From: Burhinus oedicnemus
Taxonomy: Eukaryota > Chordata > Aves > Charadriiformes > Burhinidae
DNA: 64,000 nt
Reading direction: 5' to 3'
Assembly: GCA_008921705.1 (NCBI GenBank)
Contig: VFFE01009068.1
Span: 42,622 to 106,621 of the forward strand
Shown one piece after another: positions 36,335-50,151 of this stretch; the first letter of the stretch is position 1, and each line of letters opens with the position of its first letter. Under the pieces are notes generated by a model. It was given only the letters and a program-made list of their open reading frames with translations, was not told where the DNA came from and searched no databases. The position numbers were made by a program, and so were the translations under genes.

Positions 36335-36660
36335 TCTGGCCCGGCCACCCCTGGGCGATGCCAGGTGAGGGAGCTACGTCCCGGGGCGGGGGGACGTGAG
36401 GGGCTCTGCCCCTGGGCTTACCCGCTGTCCCTGCCGGGCAACCTGCGCAGCTCCGCTCCCTTCTCCTGCTGCTGCCTGGGAATTTTATGGCACGTCTACA
36501 CTCTTGGTGCTGCTGTGGTGGCTCTGTGACACACCACTAAATCTTGAGTTGGCTCGAGGCACGTGCTACGGTTGCATGGCAGCGTGGAGCTCAGCGATCT
36601 GCAGAAGCCATGCGAGCAGCGGCAGTGTGAATACACAAATAGGTAGCCCACACGGCACTT
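36335..36660. other. Secondary GC-rich, CpG-containing patch
   Basis: Locally GC-rich with several CpGs (for example CCCGGGGCGGGGGGACGTGA at 36379-36398) in AT-rich surroundings. Open frames on the plus strand of 67 and 90 codons are proline/serine-rich and unrecognised. It may be an intragenic CpG island, an enhancer or an old GC-rich exon remnant. Confidence 0.5.
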
Positions 36661-39231
36661 TGGGGTAGCCGCATGGCTACCAGCACCTGGCGCAGCTGGT
36701 GTTCAAGCTAGGCTGCGTGCATCTGCGCTGCAGATGGTCTTGTACGAACCTGTGCCTGGTGAGGTGTTGGAGCGCTCCCGCTTCTCGCCTGATGCAGGTC
36801 TGGTTGAAAATCCATTTGTTAAAAAGATTCCAGCGTCTATATAAAGGGTGCTGCCTCTGAGAGGAAGAAAGGTGACTCCTTGAGAAGAACTTCTTGAGGC
36901 AGGGAAGAAACTATATTCGTTTTGAGCTGAAACTCAAGTGCTAATAATACCTAATCACTGCAGAAATCTAATCTGAATATTAACAGCCCTCCATGCTCTT
37001 TTGCAAGGACAGACATTTCTTTCTAAATCTCAACAAAGCAAGCTTCTAATGTGGGTCAAATGGAAATCCTGTTTATTAAAAAGCTGCTAAAGACAACTAG
37101 ATTTTTAATTTCAATGGAAGAGGCTTCTCTGTGACCCTTGAAGGCATGCCAGTGGACTCTTCCAGCACATGCCTCAGTAAACAACAAATGAATCACTGAG
37201 GTGCTCTAACAAGGATTGATGTGTCCACCCAATTAGAGGGATATAAAGAGCAGTCCCTTGAAATTCTGGGTTCATTTGGGTTGCTCTGCTATTTCCGCAA
37301 TCTAGCACTGAAGCATTGCTTCAGGGGTGTTGTTGGCCTCAACAACTGGCTTGTGTGCATTGTCCCAGCTAACAAGTACAAATTTTGCACAAATATTTCT
37401 CCTATGAAGTAGTCAGACATTGAAATAAAACAACCAACTGTGAATATCAAAGTCAAATCAGTCACTAGTGTCTGTTTAAGCTAAGAGCAAGATCTCCAAA
37501 CTTAGCAGTGCTACAAGCGTGATTGATAAGACTCTTTAAACACCTGTTTTCAGGGGCTTACAACTTCTCAATTTTACATGGGTTTAATTTTCTCATGCCT
37601 AAAATATGTGCAGTTTTGGGAGGTGAGAAGGTGTAATACATCTTGTATGGTGTGATTAATACAACTGCTCGGATGGAGCAATGCATGGAAAATTCATTAA
37701 GTATTTTGAGACTGTTTCCTCTTTCGCTTGGAATAATGTTTCTGTTTTCCATTTTAACTGTACATGTAACTTGCACTGCTTCAGAAAGAATTTCCTCATG
37801 TAATCTTAAAAGAAAATGAAAAACTAGACCATTTTCTCACTATACAGAATATTTCTATTCCAAGACAAATAGTCCAATTGTTTGCACTGAACAACACATC
37901 AAGTAGCCAAAAGAGGGACATCATGCAGATCAACAATAAAGCAAAGATCAGAGTATGTTTTGTTTTTCAACCAGCTGCTGCCTCAACAATTGTGGAGCAC
38001 TTCAAGACTTCAGTGGATATCTTGCAGGTACTATTTAAGGTTTGACTGTGACAAAGTGTAGTGGCAATTTGAAATTCCCTGACCGTGCTTCCAGGAAAAC
38101 TGTGTCATGTTGCTATGTCTCAAGATAGTCAGATACCAATGCCTGAAATTTTATTTCCTAGACCACAAATGAAACCCCGACTTTTTTAGCAAATTGCCTA
38201 GGCCAAGCAATAAATCACTACCAAATAGCTTATTAAGATATTCTGCTAAACCGTTAAAGAGGATGGTTTAACTCCTCCGCTCTTTTTATCCCTTTAGTGT
38301 GACCTGTGTCTTAGTAGGGGATTGTAGCTTTGGTTGGCAGCTATTTGAATTCAAGTACAATTACATGCCTGGGTTATATGGTGTTTTGAAGCCTTAGTGC
38401 ATGTGTGAAGATCCTTACAACGAAGAGCTAGTAGTGCTCTGAAGCACATCATTATTATGTAAAAGAAGATTTTGGGCTGTTCCGTAGGTTTTATAAAAAT
38501 TGAAAACATAGAGTTGCAGTTCTCCCTGAGTAGCTTAAGGAACAGCGTTAAATGTCCAAATTAAAAGCCTTGACATCTACTGTTGGTGGAGAAAGCCAAG
38601 CTCCTCTGTGCTCTTAATTATCCACTGAAGATAATTAGCTGACCATACTTGGACATGGTTATCATACCTCAGATACCAGAGAGATGAAAGCAATCTGAGT
38701 ATTTCTTTGAAGCAAAGTAGAGATGAGAAGTGTGAGTTAGAAACAGGTTCTGTGAGGTACTGCCTTTCCTTTTTGTATCGCCAGAATCCTGATATACCAT
38801 GTGTTCACTTAAGTCGTGCATGGTATTTCCAAAAGCTGTAGATACTGAAGATTCATTTAAGCCAAATTTACAGGAGCCAGTAACTTCAAACTCAGGTCTA
38901 TGCAGCTTTTAAGCCAGGGAACCTTCCTACCTTTTTGTTTGCCAATTCTTGATTTTTCATACCCAACAAGAATTTATTTTATTAATAGATTGGCTGTGTT
39001 GGGGATGATTTGATCTCTTATTTCCACTGTTTATGTAATCAAGTCACTGACCCGCTGTGGAAATTCAGTAGCATGCAGCTGTGATACAGAGCGTATGTGC
39101 TTTATGTCAGTGGCCTTCGTGTCCATAAACTTAAAAACTGCTGCCTGGCCATGACTCCTCTTGCCAAATCTGCCTGCTTGCCAAGTCCTTGAGGACATAA
39201 AAGAATCAACGTGTTTTCTTAAAACTGAGGC

Positions 39232-39250
39232 TTTTTTTTTTTTTTTTTTT
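39232..39250 (+). repeat. Poly(T) tract, T19
   Basis: Uninterrupted run of 19 T. On the minus strand it is a poly(A) followed by A/G-rich DNA; no retrocopy body was recognised. Confidence 0.85.
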
Positions 39251-41978
39251 GGTGAGGCTTCCCCATTAGAGTGGAAAAAAAGAAAAAAAGCAGCACTAAA
39301 AATATTCTGGAATGACTTCAAAAATATCCCACTACAGTAATGAGTGAGACCTCTGTATTTAAAATAACCTTAATAGAGTTAAATACTAGAGTGAATGGAA
39401 AAACAGATGAACCCTGTGTTTGTATTTAATCCACTGCTATCTGCCAATGTGTGTGGGGTTTTTTGCAGCACTGGGGAAGGTTTCACCTCTGCTCCTCTTG
39501 GACAACTGCTTCGGGGCTGGACCAACGTAATGGACAATTCTTCATTAGCTCAGATAATGGGAAAGGAAAAAACACAGATGAGGTAGCCTTGGTAGAGAAA
39601 AGTGTGATTGTACAAAAGTCCTTGATTTAACTCCTGTTCAGTGCCAGACCTAATCTAGCTGCCCTCGAGCCCTCCTGAATCTTGACCTAAGCTTTGTCAG
39701 CTCTTTGGGAGGCGGACTGCAGGCACAGACACTCTTGCTTGCTATGGAGATTGGAACAAAGACCAACATCTGGCTGTATGAATTAAGGATTGCCTTGCCG
39801 CCTTGAACAATCTCCTTCCCCTTTTATCTTCCTCCCCCTTGAGCCCCTCCACCCCCCAAATCCCAAACCAAAACGAGGTAGCAAAGATCGTTTCCAGCCA
39901 GGGGCCCTCAACCGAGCCCGTAATCTCTTCCAGTCCCCAACAGGGTGATATTTCCCCTGTCTGGCACTTCTGTGTTCCTGCTCTAGGGATGTTGCCCTTG
40001 CATTTTGGCACGATTGTCCTACCCCTTATCAGAGCAACGGCCTCTTTCAAAAATGTTGATTTAATGTGCAGAGCCCTCTCTAGTTAATTATTGGCACAGA
40101 CATCCCTGCCATTAGGAATCCCTCTTGTGCAGTTTCCTCATCCTTCTCCCAAATCCTTCACGTCTTTGGATCTCAGGTTCCCATCCCAGTTCTACTTCTT
40201 GTGCTCCCGCCTGGTGCGAGGTTGTCCCAGACCCCTGCCTGACCATAGGCTCCCCGTGGCGCTCGGCTCTTCTCCTTCTTCCTCCCCTCTCCCTGGGTTC
40301 ACTCCTGCCCGGGTGCAGCGTAGGTGAGAGCCTGCCGGGTGCTGCCCCGGCTCACGGGAAATCCACTTCCAGTAGACACGGCAAAGCTTGCCAAAGCCTT
40401 GCGCCAGGGCACAGGATGGTTTGTGCTGGCAGGCTATCTGCCCCACAGTCTGCCAGCTGGCAATGGTTCTTTTGTGTACTTGTAGTATCTCCAAAAATAC
40501 TGGTCCGTCCTTACTTTGAGTTTATTTTAAATTCCTCGCTTACCTGACCTAAATATTATCGCATCGTTTTTTCCATTGAGGGCTATAGGAATGAATGGAG
40601 CCCAGTAGGCACGCACAAAGTGCTGTAACAAGTGCGGCACATCCTTGATCAAGGAGCTCCTTTTGTTCGTTGACCATTAGCCGCTTCTTCAGTTGCACTG
40701 AGTTGAAATTCTCTCATGGGTTAAGAAATTCTCTGAGAGAGTTCATTCCTTCCCACCCCAGACAGTTGGGTGTTTTGCAAGTGAGTCCCTCAAAGCAGAA
40801 GTCTCACTCTCTGGATTACCTCCTTTGCTGGAGAAAATAATTCATTGTAACTGGCAAATGCTTTCATTTAAATACTTAGAAAATTTCCTATGTGTTTGGT
40901 ATGTTGGAAGTAGTGAATAATTGAGGTATGTGAAATGGAACAAACAGACGTAACAGAGTTTCACAGGTCTGTGGGATGACCTGAATTTGCTCAATCCTGC
41001 TCGGCTGCATGAAGCTCTGAAGTTTTTAGCTTGCAAATACAGATGAAAACATAAAAAGTGTATCAGACCAGTCATCTCCTGGCAGCTTCTAGATCTGATA
41101 CAAACTTTTCCCACTGTCATTTCTTAGGATGTTTTCCACTCTTAAATGAACATTTTCAGCTATCACTTTTGCATCTTGCCTTTTGGGATAAAGTCTTAGA
41201 AATGAATGACTTCACCCATATCAGGAACTCCTAATTCTTTTCCTTCCCATTCCTGGATCACCTCTCTGCTGCCAGTGTCAATGTTGAGCAATAACGAGTT
41301 TTCCTGCAGTCACTTCAGACCACTCACTGTAAACAGCTTCTATTTGTATCCATTTGACTCTTTAAGGACTTTCTATTGTAATCTGTTGGTGCGCAGAAAC
41401 AAAAGAATACAAAAAAATGGAGCTGTCTGAATAAAGTTCTTTATTGTCACGATGGCATGGCTTATTCCTCCAAAATACTGATTAAGTATTGTCCACATCA
41501 CTGTTGTACTTTTTTTATTCTATTTATTGAAGACCCAGTAAAGCTGAATCACTTAAAATTGCAAAATTCTTCTAAACTATGTCACAGCTACTGGGATGAG
41601 TATCTCTGGGATGATTTTCCATGCTGCCTCTCTCATTTGCAGATTCCCTTCCAGAATACCGGTTAAGACTAATTCTGTTGCTGAGTGCTAGTATTACTGG
41701 ATGGTTGCAGACCACCAGCTGTTTATACTTGAATTTTCATTACCATCTGTGCAAGCTTCGTATTTGACACAGTGATCGGAGGATGATCACTGTTGCTTGA
41801 GAAGCTCTGGAAGTATTTATCGAATAATGCTGTGGCACTGATGTCCTTGCATGTAGAACGCCTCCTTTTTCCTAGAGCCGGTGGACTAGAATGAGTTACT
41901 GTATTTCTTAGAATAAATGCAGGGTGGAAGTCATGAGGTTGACTCTGTCCGTGAGGTGTTGCTTTCTTTCTCTTTCAG

Positions 41979-42134
41979 ATTGTTGTGCTGAGTCTCTGTT
42001 GCTGCAGTGAGACTCCAGTGCATTACTGGGAGAAAGCAGTGCTTTCGCTGAATGCGCCAGAATGCGTAATTCAGATGGGCGGGAGGCCTTCTTCAAGTTA
42101 CGCCGGGGATCAGAGTGTAAAATTTAAGGAGTAA
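41979..42134 (+). other. Weak candidate terminal exon (51 codons to stop)
   Basis: GTTGCTTTCTTTCTCTTTCAG ends at 41978, an excellent acceptor-like site. From 41979 the first frame stays open for 51 codons, beginning IVVLSLCCCSETPVHYWEK, and ends in TAA at 42132-42134. It has no ATG at its start, so it would need an upstream exon. The peptide is not recognised, the minus strand is also open here, and no polyadenylation signal follows closely. An open run of this length after a given site is expected by chance fairly often. Confidence 0.15.
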
Positions 42135-45100
42135 ATTTAATGAAGAACAGAGGCAATGTAATCCTGGCTCTGGCATTTTTATTGTGTACAGTGGAGTAAA
42201 CACCGTAACTGTTTCTAATAATGACTGGTGCCTCCACGACAGAGTGGCAGTTTATTTTGAGTTCTCTTGAATTTGGAGGATGTATTTTTCTAAATACATT
42301 TTATATTTCACAAAACTAATATCCTGGAAGTGTTGAGTTTTGAGGATACTCACAGTTTACGATTTATTCCCTATTGCTGGTTTTCAGACTGCCTTTCTGG
42401 CATCGGAATCCAGTTCACCAAGGTGATTTCCATCCCTCCTTCAGGAAGAAGTAGCAATGGCGCTCCTGTCTCTTAGCAGGCCTGGGGCAATCCCGCAGCA
42501 AATTATTTTCCAGCTTTGTACTTCACTTTTACAGGGTTCGTCACTAATATTGAAATGGTCGTATTCACTCGGAGTTCCTGTCTTTATCCCCTTGTGATGG
42601 CCAGCGTGCAGGAAGGAAGCTTAGGTTTCTCTGGAACCATGGCTTGTTTTCTGTCGTACGGGGACTCTTCGTTTCAAAGTCTTTTCAAGTCAATAGAGCA
42701 AGCTAAATCCAGATGAGGTAGGGCCAGTTTCTTAGAACGTTTAGTTGTTGGTTTCACAGAATGGACACAGCGTGAAGAAGAGGCAGTCCTGGTCCCCCAG
42801 GTCATTCATTCTTACAGAATCTGACGTTAAAATTGAGGTGCGAACCAGTTTGTGTTTAGGTCTGGAAGCAGCAGAGTACATACATGCTTTCTGAATCCTT
42901 TTTTCTCCTTGCTTAGGCTTGTACCAGGCATGTTTCACACAAGCCTGGTATGCAGGTGGAATCTCGTATGTTGAAAGATAAAATTTTGATGATCTCCTAC
43001 TCTTTTTACTTTTGGCCTCAGAACTGTTACTCGCAGGGCGATGGCAAACATTTCTGTGCAGCCTTTAGGAAGCCTTTCCTGGTTCTGATTGAAATTCCAA
43101 TGGTGCCTGTGTGGCTGCTTGTATGGAGCAGCCTGTCTCCTTTTCTGCTGTTAATTCATTCAGTGCCTACAATCATCCCAAATCTGTAGGTATTGAGGAC
43201 TCTAGCAGTGCAACCTGATAGCTAGCCTTAGATGTTTAAAGGAGTTCTGCTGCAGTACTTCAAAGGTATTACAACACCGAGGTTAATGATGAGATTTTGT
43301 TAGATTGCCCAGAGCTCATACAGTTTTTTAGCTAAAAATTAGAATATTTGTAAATTTGCTGTATAAAACTTAATACACATGAAATATCAACCTGATTGGG
43401 TAACCTGTGAAGTGCCTTTAGTTAGAAAGATCCAGATTAAAAAAAAACCCTAAGTTCTTTACTGTGCGGTTTTCTGTCTCTCACTACATTGCATGAACCC
43501 TATCGACTCTACTTTTCTTCCACTTTTCAGCTAGCTTGTATCTATATTCAGCTCTTTATTTGAAAACTTGAGAACTTACAGTAGTTTCACTTCCTGCACG
43601 TTTTCGGTCGTCCCAGGCTGCTCTGCTGACCCTGTGTTGGGAAACTTTCCTCTTTCAGAAGCTATGCCCCGGGGAGCGGGAAAGATATGTTGTAATGCCA
43701 GGAGGGGAAAAAAACCCAGCCTCATCTCTAAAATTGTCGTTTCTCCTAACCTGAGTGGTTGTCATCTCCTCTGAAAAAGGTGAAACCTGGGCTGTGTTTG
43801 TATTCTTTTTTCACTTATTTTTTAATGGAAATAGTTGACTCATGACACTTGCTGAAGGAGTAACTTTGCATACGTGCTACCTGTGCTGTACCTTTCCTGG
43901 ACGGGAAAAAAAATTATCCCGACATTAACTGAATGCCTCTGCAAGCCTTAGCAGTTCTGACCTGACAGAAAGATGGGGTCTGGAAAAACAGTTCTCTGCG
44001 GTATTTACGTGAGCCTTCCTTCTGTCCACACAAACCAAAATTAGCCATGTCAGTGTAGACATTGGGCAGTTATGCCACACATGGATTTATGAGCTTGCAT
44101 AAACATCTTGTTATTAAAACTTTAAATATTTACACTGAGATTCTGCTGCCTTCTGGACTCTGGTGAGATTATTTCTGAGCACTGAGGTTGTTTTTTTTAA
44201 TTGAGAATATTGTAGACTTTTTAACATAAAACTACTTCAGTGCTTTTCTAATCAATAGTCACAGATTAATTTACACTATATAAGGGCTTAAGTGTTGCTT
44301 AATCCTTTTATAGTTCTAGCAAAGACTGACATTTGAGAAAGATAATGTAGCTTTGAAAAAAAGCAGTTTTAAATAGGACATTGAAGCAAAATTAAGGAGA
44401 GCTCAGGGTGCTGACTTTTGCTGGTATCTCCACGTTTGGATTCTGCAATGATAGGGCGTATTTCTGTGTGGAGCCTTTAGGAAATCAAGGCTTGTGCTGA
44501 CTGTTCCTCTTAAGGATCCAACATAAATCCCCCTGCGTGAGACTCCTGTTGTTTTTGGTGAGACTTGAATTGGGGCATTAAAGCAGAAATCATTATAGTA
44601 GGTTAAACTTTAAACTCTTTTCTTTTTAGCTGTATATACATATAACAAAACATGCCCTTGGTTTGCCAAACATTATCCAGTTGGCAATCACATGGCAAAC
44701 AACATGCTGAAGATTAAAAGACTCTGTGCTTTAAAGAACACTTTCCGTGCTTGATGCAGTGTTTCCCTTTTAATTATGTAGGGAACTAGCACTGTTAAGT
44801 GGAGGCAAATAATTGCTATGAAAATTTACACATTTTCTGAGTAGAAGTATTTCTCCAAAATAGTAGTGGGGTAGAAATGGTGGGTGGTGGGAGGTAAGAA
44901 ACAACCAAGTACACCTGGTGGAAGGACTGGCTTACAAATGACCAGGAGCTGCACTTGAATATGGCGGGATCTGGAGGAGCTGCAGACTGCCAAACATCAC
45001 TCATCGAGTAATGCAGTGACAGCTCTCTTTTTAGCAAACCGGCAATGGCCCCCAGTCAGCGTGGAGAGAGGAATCTTGGGATGGGGCAGTTGGTGGCAGG

Positions 45101-45952
45101 GAAGCAAATTATAGCTCTAGTTGTCTGCAGTGGATCTTTTAATTTTAATATTTTTAGCAATTTTAATTCATTCAAAGAACAAGCTAACCTTAATTTTTTC
45201 CTCTTTTAGAAGTTTTGGATGGAGGTAAAAGAAAGATTAAGTAATGACTTAGGAATTTTACAGCGACCATGGATGTTGGCTCTCCGTTGCTGTAGCTACA
45301 TCATCCATCTCAACATACAGTAGCTATGGGAACAGGGCTATTGGACTTTGCAAAAGGAATGCAAACATTTCACTGCTGGTTTGCTATTTGTCAGAGTCCT
45401 TTTCTCAGAAGCCCTAACATAATTTCCATTCTGGTCTTGGCTCGTTCAAGCCTAAAACTCTTAATTGTGGCATCTCCCTCCTACAGAGTCAGTCTCAAGG
45501 CAAACAGGTCTCTTTTTGCTGTATTCTTACAAGTCTTTCTATCAAATTCTACTTTGTTGATGTAGTTTTCTTGGGGTTTCTTCCTCCTTGACTGAGCAAG
45601 GACGCTGAGTAAAATACAGCTGTAGACAACAGAGGAAGCCAAACGGGCATGGAATAGCCTCCCTAGGAGCACAAATAGCTTCTCTGCTTAGGACACACCT
45701 GCAGTTGGGCAGCTTAGGCACTGAATCCCACGGGTGTTGCAAGCCCAAACGCTCTGTTTATCCTGGATCTCAGGGAATATGGTGGCGGTGAGCAATATAA
45801 AAATGCTTGCTAGAATAGCTTATTAAAGTAAATAGTAACAATAAAATTACCGTGTTTCAGAAAATGTAGCCATCGACTGCAAGGAATAAGGGGCATTAAG
45901 CAGCTGATCCAAGAAGTTTTGTAAGCAAGGGGTGCTCATACTCGGTAGAACC

Positions 45953-45990
45953 TATATATGTATATATACACGTATATATTTATATCTGTA
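45953..45990 (+). repeat. TA-rich microsatellite
   Basis: Alternating TATATATG, TATATATACACG and TATATATTTATAT motifs. It is probably length-variable. Confidence 0.8.
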
Positions 45991-47030
45991 CAAATTCTTA
46001 AAAAGAATGCAATTTAACTATAGATGCAAATGAAAGTTGTAACTATTTAGTACTCCTTTCTACCCAGCATCCTGACATACGCTGCAAAATTCCTGTCCTT
46101 TCCTGGCTGAAGAATTGACAAAATTAGGTATATGTGTATCAGGCTACTTTGTCTGAGAACTCTTAAGCATTGGTGGCCTTGGGGAGGAACAGAAGTACCA
46201 TAAATACTGCTCTTTCAGAAAGCTACAGGAAAAGAAACAGGGCAGTTGAAGTAAGATACGTACTTTGATGAAATTAATGTTCACAGCATGACTCTGTCAA
46301 AACTTGGCTTAATACATTATTAGCAATTTACCAAAGAGAACTGGTATATTCAAGATAAAGACAGCCACAGTGTCCTGGTTTCTGAGAGCAGAATACAATT
46401 GAGTTTGAATCTCAAGGACTTGATCCAGGCTTACAATTTTTGGCTTCAAATCAAACCAGTAACATCCTACTTCCTAGGAGATGAACTAAAATAAATCACC
46501 CGTGAAGCCCAATTCTGTTTCTTGCTTCTATCTATTCTACTGCAAGTAAGATTTCTTATTAAAATCACCATGGATACATGATCCTTATAATCCTGTGAGT
46601 CTGATTGTCTGCTTAACTGCAGAAAGTTAACTAATGCTGCGCCTAAGAGAAATGAGCTCCTGCCCCTCTCCCAAAATCCCAAATCAAAGCAGCTCACTTT
46701 TGAATCAACCATGGGCATTTTGGCCCAGTTCCACCATGGCAGATGCATTCGACAGTGCTCCACGTCCATCCCAGTGGGATTTGGGGTGTGTGCTCTGTGC
46801 TGCGTGGCATTCTGCAGTAGCAGAGAAATAAAACATGGTGTGGGAATTTGCTTAGGCATCTTTGGAAAGAGTGGAGTAGCGGTTCAGAAGTAATTGCCCT
46901 GACACAGAGCTCTTTCTCAGAGGCCTGTACGTACTTAAGCAAAAATAAAAGCCTTTATTCAACAACGAGTATGATTGCTGTGGACTAGTTGGTTATTACT
47001 CATAAACCGGTAAAATCGGTACTCTGATTT

Positions 47031-47470
47031 CATAGAATCATAGAATCGTTTAGGTTGGAAAAGACCTTTAAGATCATCCAGTCCAACCATTGACCCTACT
47101 CTACCAGGTCTGCCACTAAACCATGTCTCTAAGCACCACATCTACACGACTTTTAAACACACCTAGGGATGGTGACTCAACCACCTCCCTGGGCAGCCTG
47201 TTCCAGTGTTTGATAACTCTTCCAGTGAAAAATTTTTTCCTAATGTCCAGCCTAAAACTCCCCTGGCACAACTTGAACCCGTTTCCTCTTGTCCTGTCAC
47301 TAGTTACTTGAGAGAAGAGACCAGTGCCCACCTCACTACAACCTCCTTTCAGGTAGTTGTAGAGAGCAATAAGGGTCCTCAGCCTTCTCCAGACTAAACA
47401 ATCCTAATTCCTTCAGCCGCTCCTCATAAGACAAGTTCTCCAGACCCCTCACAGCTTCGTTGCCCTTCTC
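47031..47470 (-). mobile_element. CR1 LINE 3' fragment, younger copy
   Basis: 5'-truncated CR1 of about 440 bp, antisense to the window. The low-coordinate end carries the CR1 hallmark CATAGAATCATAGAATCG, which on the element strand is the terminal ATTCTATG-type repeat. It is followed by the familiar tail GGTTGGAAAAGACCTTTAAG and ATCATCCAGTCCAACC. A minus-strand frame (47331-47116) still reads the last part of the CR1 reverse-transcriptase protein: [17 protein letters not shown] then [19 protein letters not shown]. The better preservation makes it clearly younger than the other three CR1 pieces. The right border near 47470 is a 5' truncation. No target-site duplication was seen, as is usual for CR1. 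Confidence 0.95.
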
Positions 47471-48566
47471 ATTTGTACCAGCATGTCCCTGCTGTGAAAA
47501 TATGAATGTGTAGTCTCTGATTTTCTACGCTGTTGCTTATAGGCATGAATTTGAGTCCCTTAAACTTGGTGACATACAGTACATTGGGCAGCTCGGTCGT
47601 CGTTGAGAGGGTCTGCTGGGCTGTCCACAGCTGGCTGCTGGACAGGCAGTGATCAGAAAGGAAGGGCAAGGACTGAGGATCCTGATTTACGTAACTGGAG
47701 CAATATTTTGTACATCACCATACTGCCGTCATTACCTTCTACTGGTATGGGCTTTCAGTAAAAAGCAGCACAAATGACTTACGCTGTGTGTGTCCTTTCT
47801 GGGTTCCTCTTTAGCAGCACAGATGCGGTGTCATTATGTGCTTCTCAGTGAAAGAGGCTGCATTAAAAACGACTTCTGTTCCTGTTTAATGTACTGCAGC
47901 AAATGCTGCGTAGATCTGCAAATCAAGACATTTGTTCTTCATTTTTAGCAGTGCCCTTTCCCTGAACCCATTTAATGAGACAGAGTTGTAAGATATTTGT
48001 ATGTTATCCAGCTGGACTGGGCGCGCGATTCTTGAACTCTGACTCTTACTACATTCTCATTTTAAAGTGTCCTGTGTCAATAGACAGTGGCTGCTATACT
48101 TTTAAGGCAGCCTTGTTTCACATAATACGGCTCTAATGTTGGAAGCAGTGTAATAGACAGGAAAATGCCTGAGATTGGGAGAATTTGGGAATTTCTTTGT
48201 TACTGAAGTCCTTGACAGCTGTGTTTCATACAAGTGAAGGGGCACTGTAAGTGAAGGGGGAGGGTAATTTATGAACCAAAATGTGACATATAGCAGAAGG
48301 TGACAGTGAAGAACAGAAGATGGTGTGATTTGTAATCCCTGTTTGTCACAGAAAACATGCCCAGCAATCAGTTCCAGCATATAAATGCACTTTATGTAGT
48401 TATAGCAACATAAACAGTTATAAAAGTAGTTATAGAGGTGTAGGTTATTGCTTCTAATTTCTGATATCTGTTAAAATAAAAAAGAAATTAAAATTATGTT
48501 GCTGAGTAACCGAACTATTTTGTATCTGCTCTAGATTAAACTCAAGGCGAGAATTTTTTCAACCCG
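47471..48566. other. Single-copy DNA, nothing recognised
   Basis: AT-rich spacer between the CR1 tail and the first copy of the 109-bp duplicated unit. A short open frame on the minus strand (48102-48380) is unrecognised. Confidence 0.6.
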
Positions 48567-48675
48567 TTTAACAATTTTTATGCCCCTTTTCTGCTGAATG
48601 TCGTGGCAAACGTAGATTGCTCAGACTCCTAGGTCAGCTCTGCGTCTCAACCCAACTACACTGAATAGCCGTTTA
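48567..48675 (+). repeat. 109-bp dispersed unit, copy 1
   Basis: Aligns without gaps to 50152-50260: the first 24 bases are identical (TTTAACAATTTTTATGCCCC then TTTT), a central 16-base block TCAGACTCCTAGGTC is conserved, and the end CTGAATAG...TTTA is shared. By hand count 84 of 109 positions agree (about 77%). Similarity fades on both sides. It is not CR1 and the family was not recognised. Confidence 0.85.
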
Positions 48676-50151
48676 CCAGGAATGAGTTGAGTCTACTGCT
48701 TTTTTCTGTACACTTCGCTGTTAATTTTCATTTGATGTCTTGCTGGGCCTAGTCGTGTGTGTTGAGGCTGCGCCACTGCCTCGGTGACACCAGGCACTTT
48801 GGGCAAGCCAGGCTTGGGTCCAAACAGATGCCGAGCTCCGGTGCTGGAGTTGCTACTACTGGCCTGAGAGAGCTTTTGTTGTTTGCTGCTTTGCTGCTTT
48901 GTTCTGGTGTTTTGCTAATGCTGCACCTTTCTTACCTGGTGCAGGACGACATCTTACAGGGCTGTACAACAGCCAGTGTAATGGGACATCATCTGACTTA
49001 CAGCTGTGGGTGGGGAGTGCTTTCTGTTTGCAAGGACCCCATGGACAAGGAGGTGAAGGCTGGTCTTGTGGCAACATATTCTTGCTCCTTTTGAACACGA
49101 GAAGGTTTCCTGTATATCCTTTTACCTAGTTTTCTGTTCTCTCTTCTGTCCCTCTCCCGCCCTCCCTCACTGTGTAAAAGTGAATCTCCTCCTCTTGTGT
49201 GTTTTCATCTCGTAACTCGGCTTCTTTCGTGGGGTCTTTTGCTTCATGCCAGTGCAGAGGAGACAGGAAGGTGATGCTAACTGGTGCCAGGAACAGGAGA
49301 AAGGGGCACTTCCCATGCGGAACATGCACAGGAAAGCTTGGAGCCGAGGCTGCATGGTAATGAGAGCTAAGCAGCAATATGGACCATACTGACCCTGTAT
49401 ATAAGTTCCTTTGGTGTCTTGGTTAGAACCGAGGACATCTTGCCTTCTCTGTGGGATGGTCCACACTACCCGGCATGCTAGGATAATTTGCTGGATATTC
49501 CTTCAGTGAGCAACATGGTAAAAAACGGAGGAAAGACAGTGGGAGGGAGGTGATCTGCCATATTCCAGTATCCGCCGTAGAAGCAGAGAAGAGATATCCT
49601 TTCTTCAGAAATGTTCTAAAGGGAAAGGGTTGCCCTTTCGTCCTTTCCCCTTCTCTTGCAAATTCTGTTGGACATAAAAGCAGTTTCAGTCTTTAACATT
49701 TACACAGATTGACCTCAGAAATACTCAGTGGCATCCTAAAATGACTGCTAATCCTGGGGGCTACAAAGATGCCTACCATTTGTCAGATACTTACACAACA
49801 TTTGAATAATCAGAAGAGCATAAAGACCAATTTGGTAACCTTTTCCTGGCATTGCTTGTTCCATATTTGCAGTTAGATTATGCTCAGTACAGACAATGGC
49901 AGTGAGCAACTTAATTTTCTGAATTAGAATGATTTCTTGCACTTCAGTAGCTCATGTTCTGGCTAGTGGTCTTAATTTAAATCTGTGTTTTAATTTTCCT
50001 CGGTACCTTCAACTCTCAGATTCTACATGTGAGCTTTTCTTGGCAACTATGCTTGTGATGTCCAGATTGGTTCCCTTATGCCTTAATATTTTTGGCATCT
50101 AAAACACTGCTGTAGGAAAGAATTAAAGCATAGTCTAGAACGAAAGAACTA
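48676..50151. other. Spacer between the 109-bp copies, no gene seen
   Basis: A GC-richer stretch at 48760-49080 has overlapping open frames on both strands (111, 80 and 76 codons), none recognisable; 49126-49466 is also open on the minus strand. The rest is AT-rich single-copy DNA. Confidence 0.55.

Larger units (their letters stand above)
36661..47030. other. Single-copy DNA, no gene recognised
   Basis: About 10 kb, AT-rich, with a GC-richer patch at about 40190-40440. Open frames (up to 140 codons at 40125-40547) show no domain and are overlapped by open minus-strand frames. A possible terminal exon at 41979-42134 and simple repeats are listed separately. No RNA gene was recognised. Confidence 0.55.

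Noticed and set aside
40700..40745. Short direct repeat GAAATTCTCT twice within about 20 bases.
   Set aside because: Too short and isolated to mean more than chance slippage.
44030..44100. Possible second relic of a palindromic sauropsid repeat (GTCAGTGTAGACATTGGGCA and GTTATGCCAC).
   Set aside because: Only short word matches with my memory of such repeats and no pairing arm; too weak to list.
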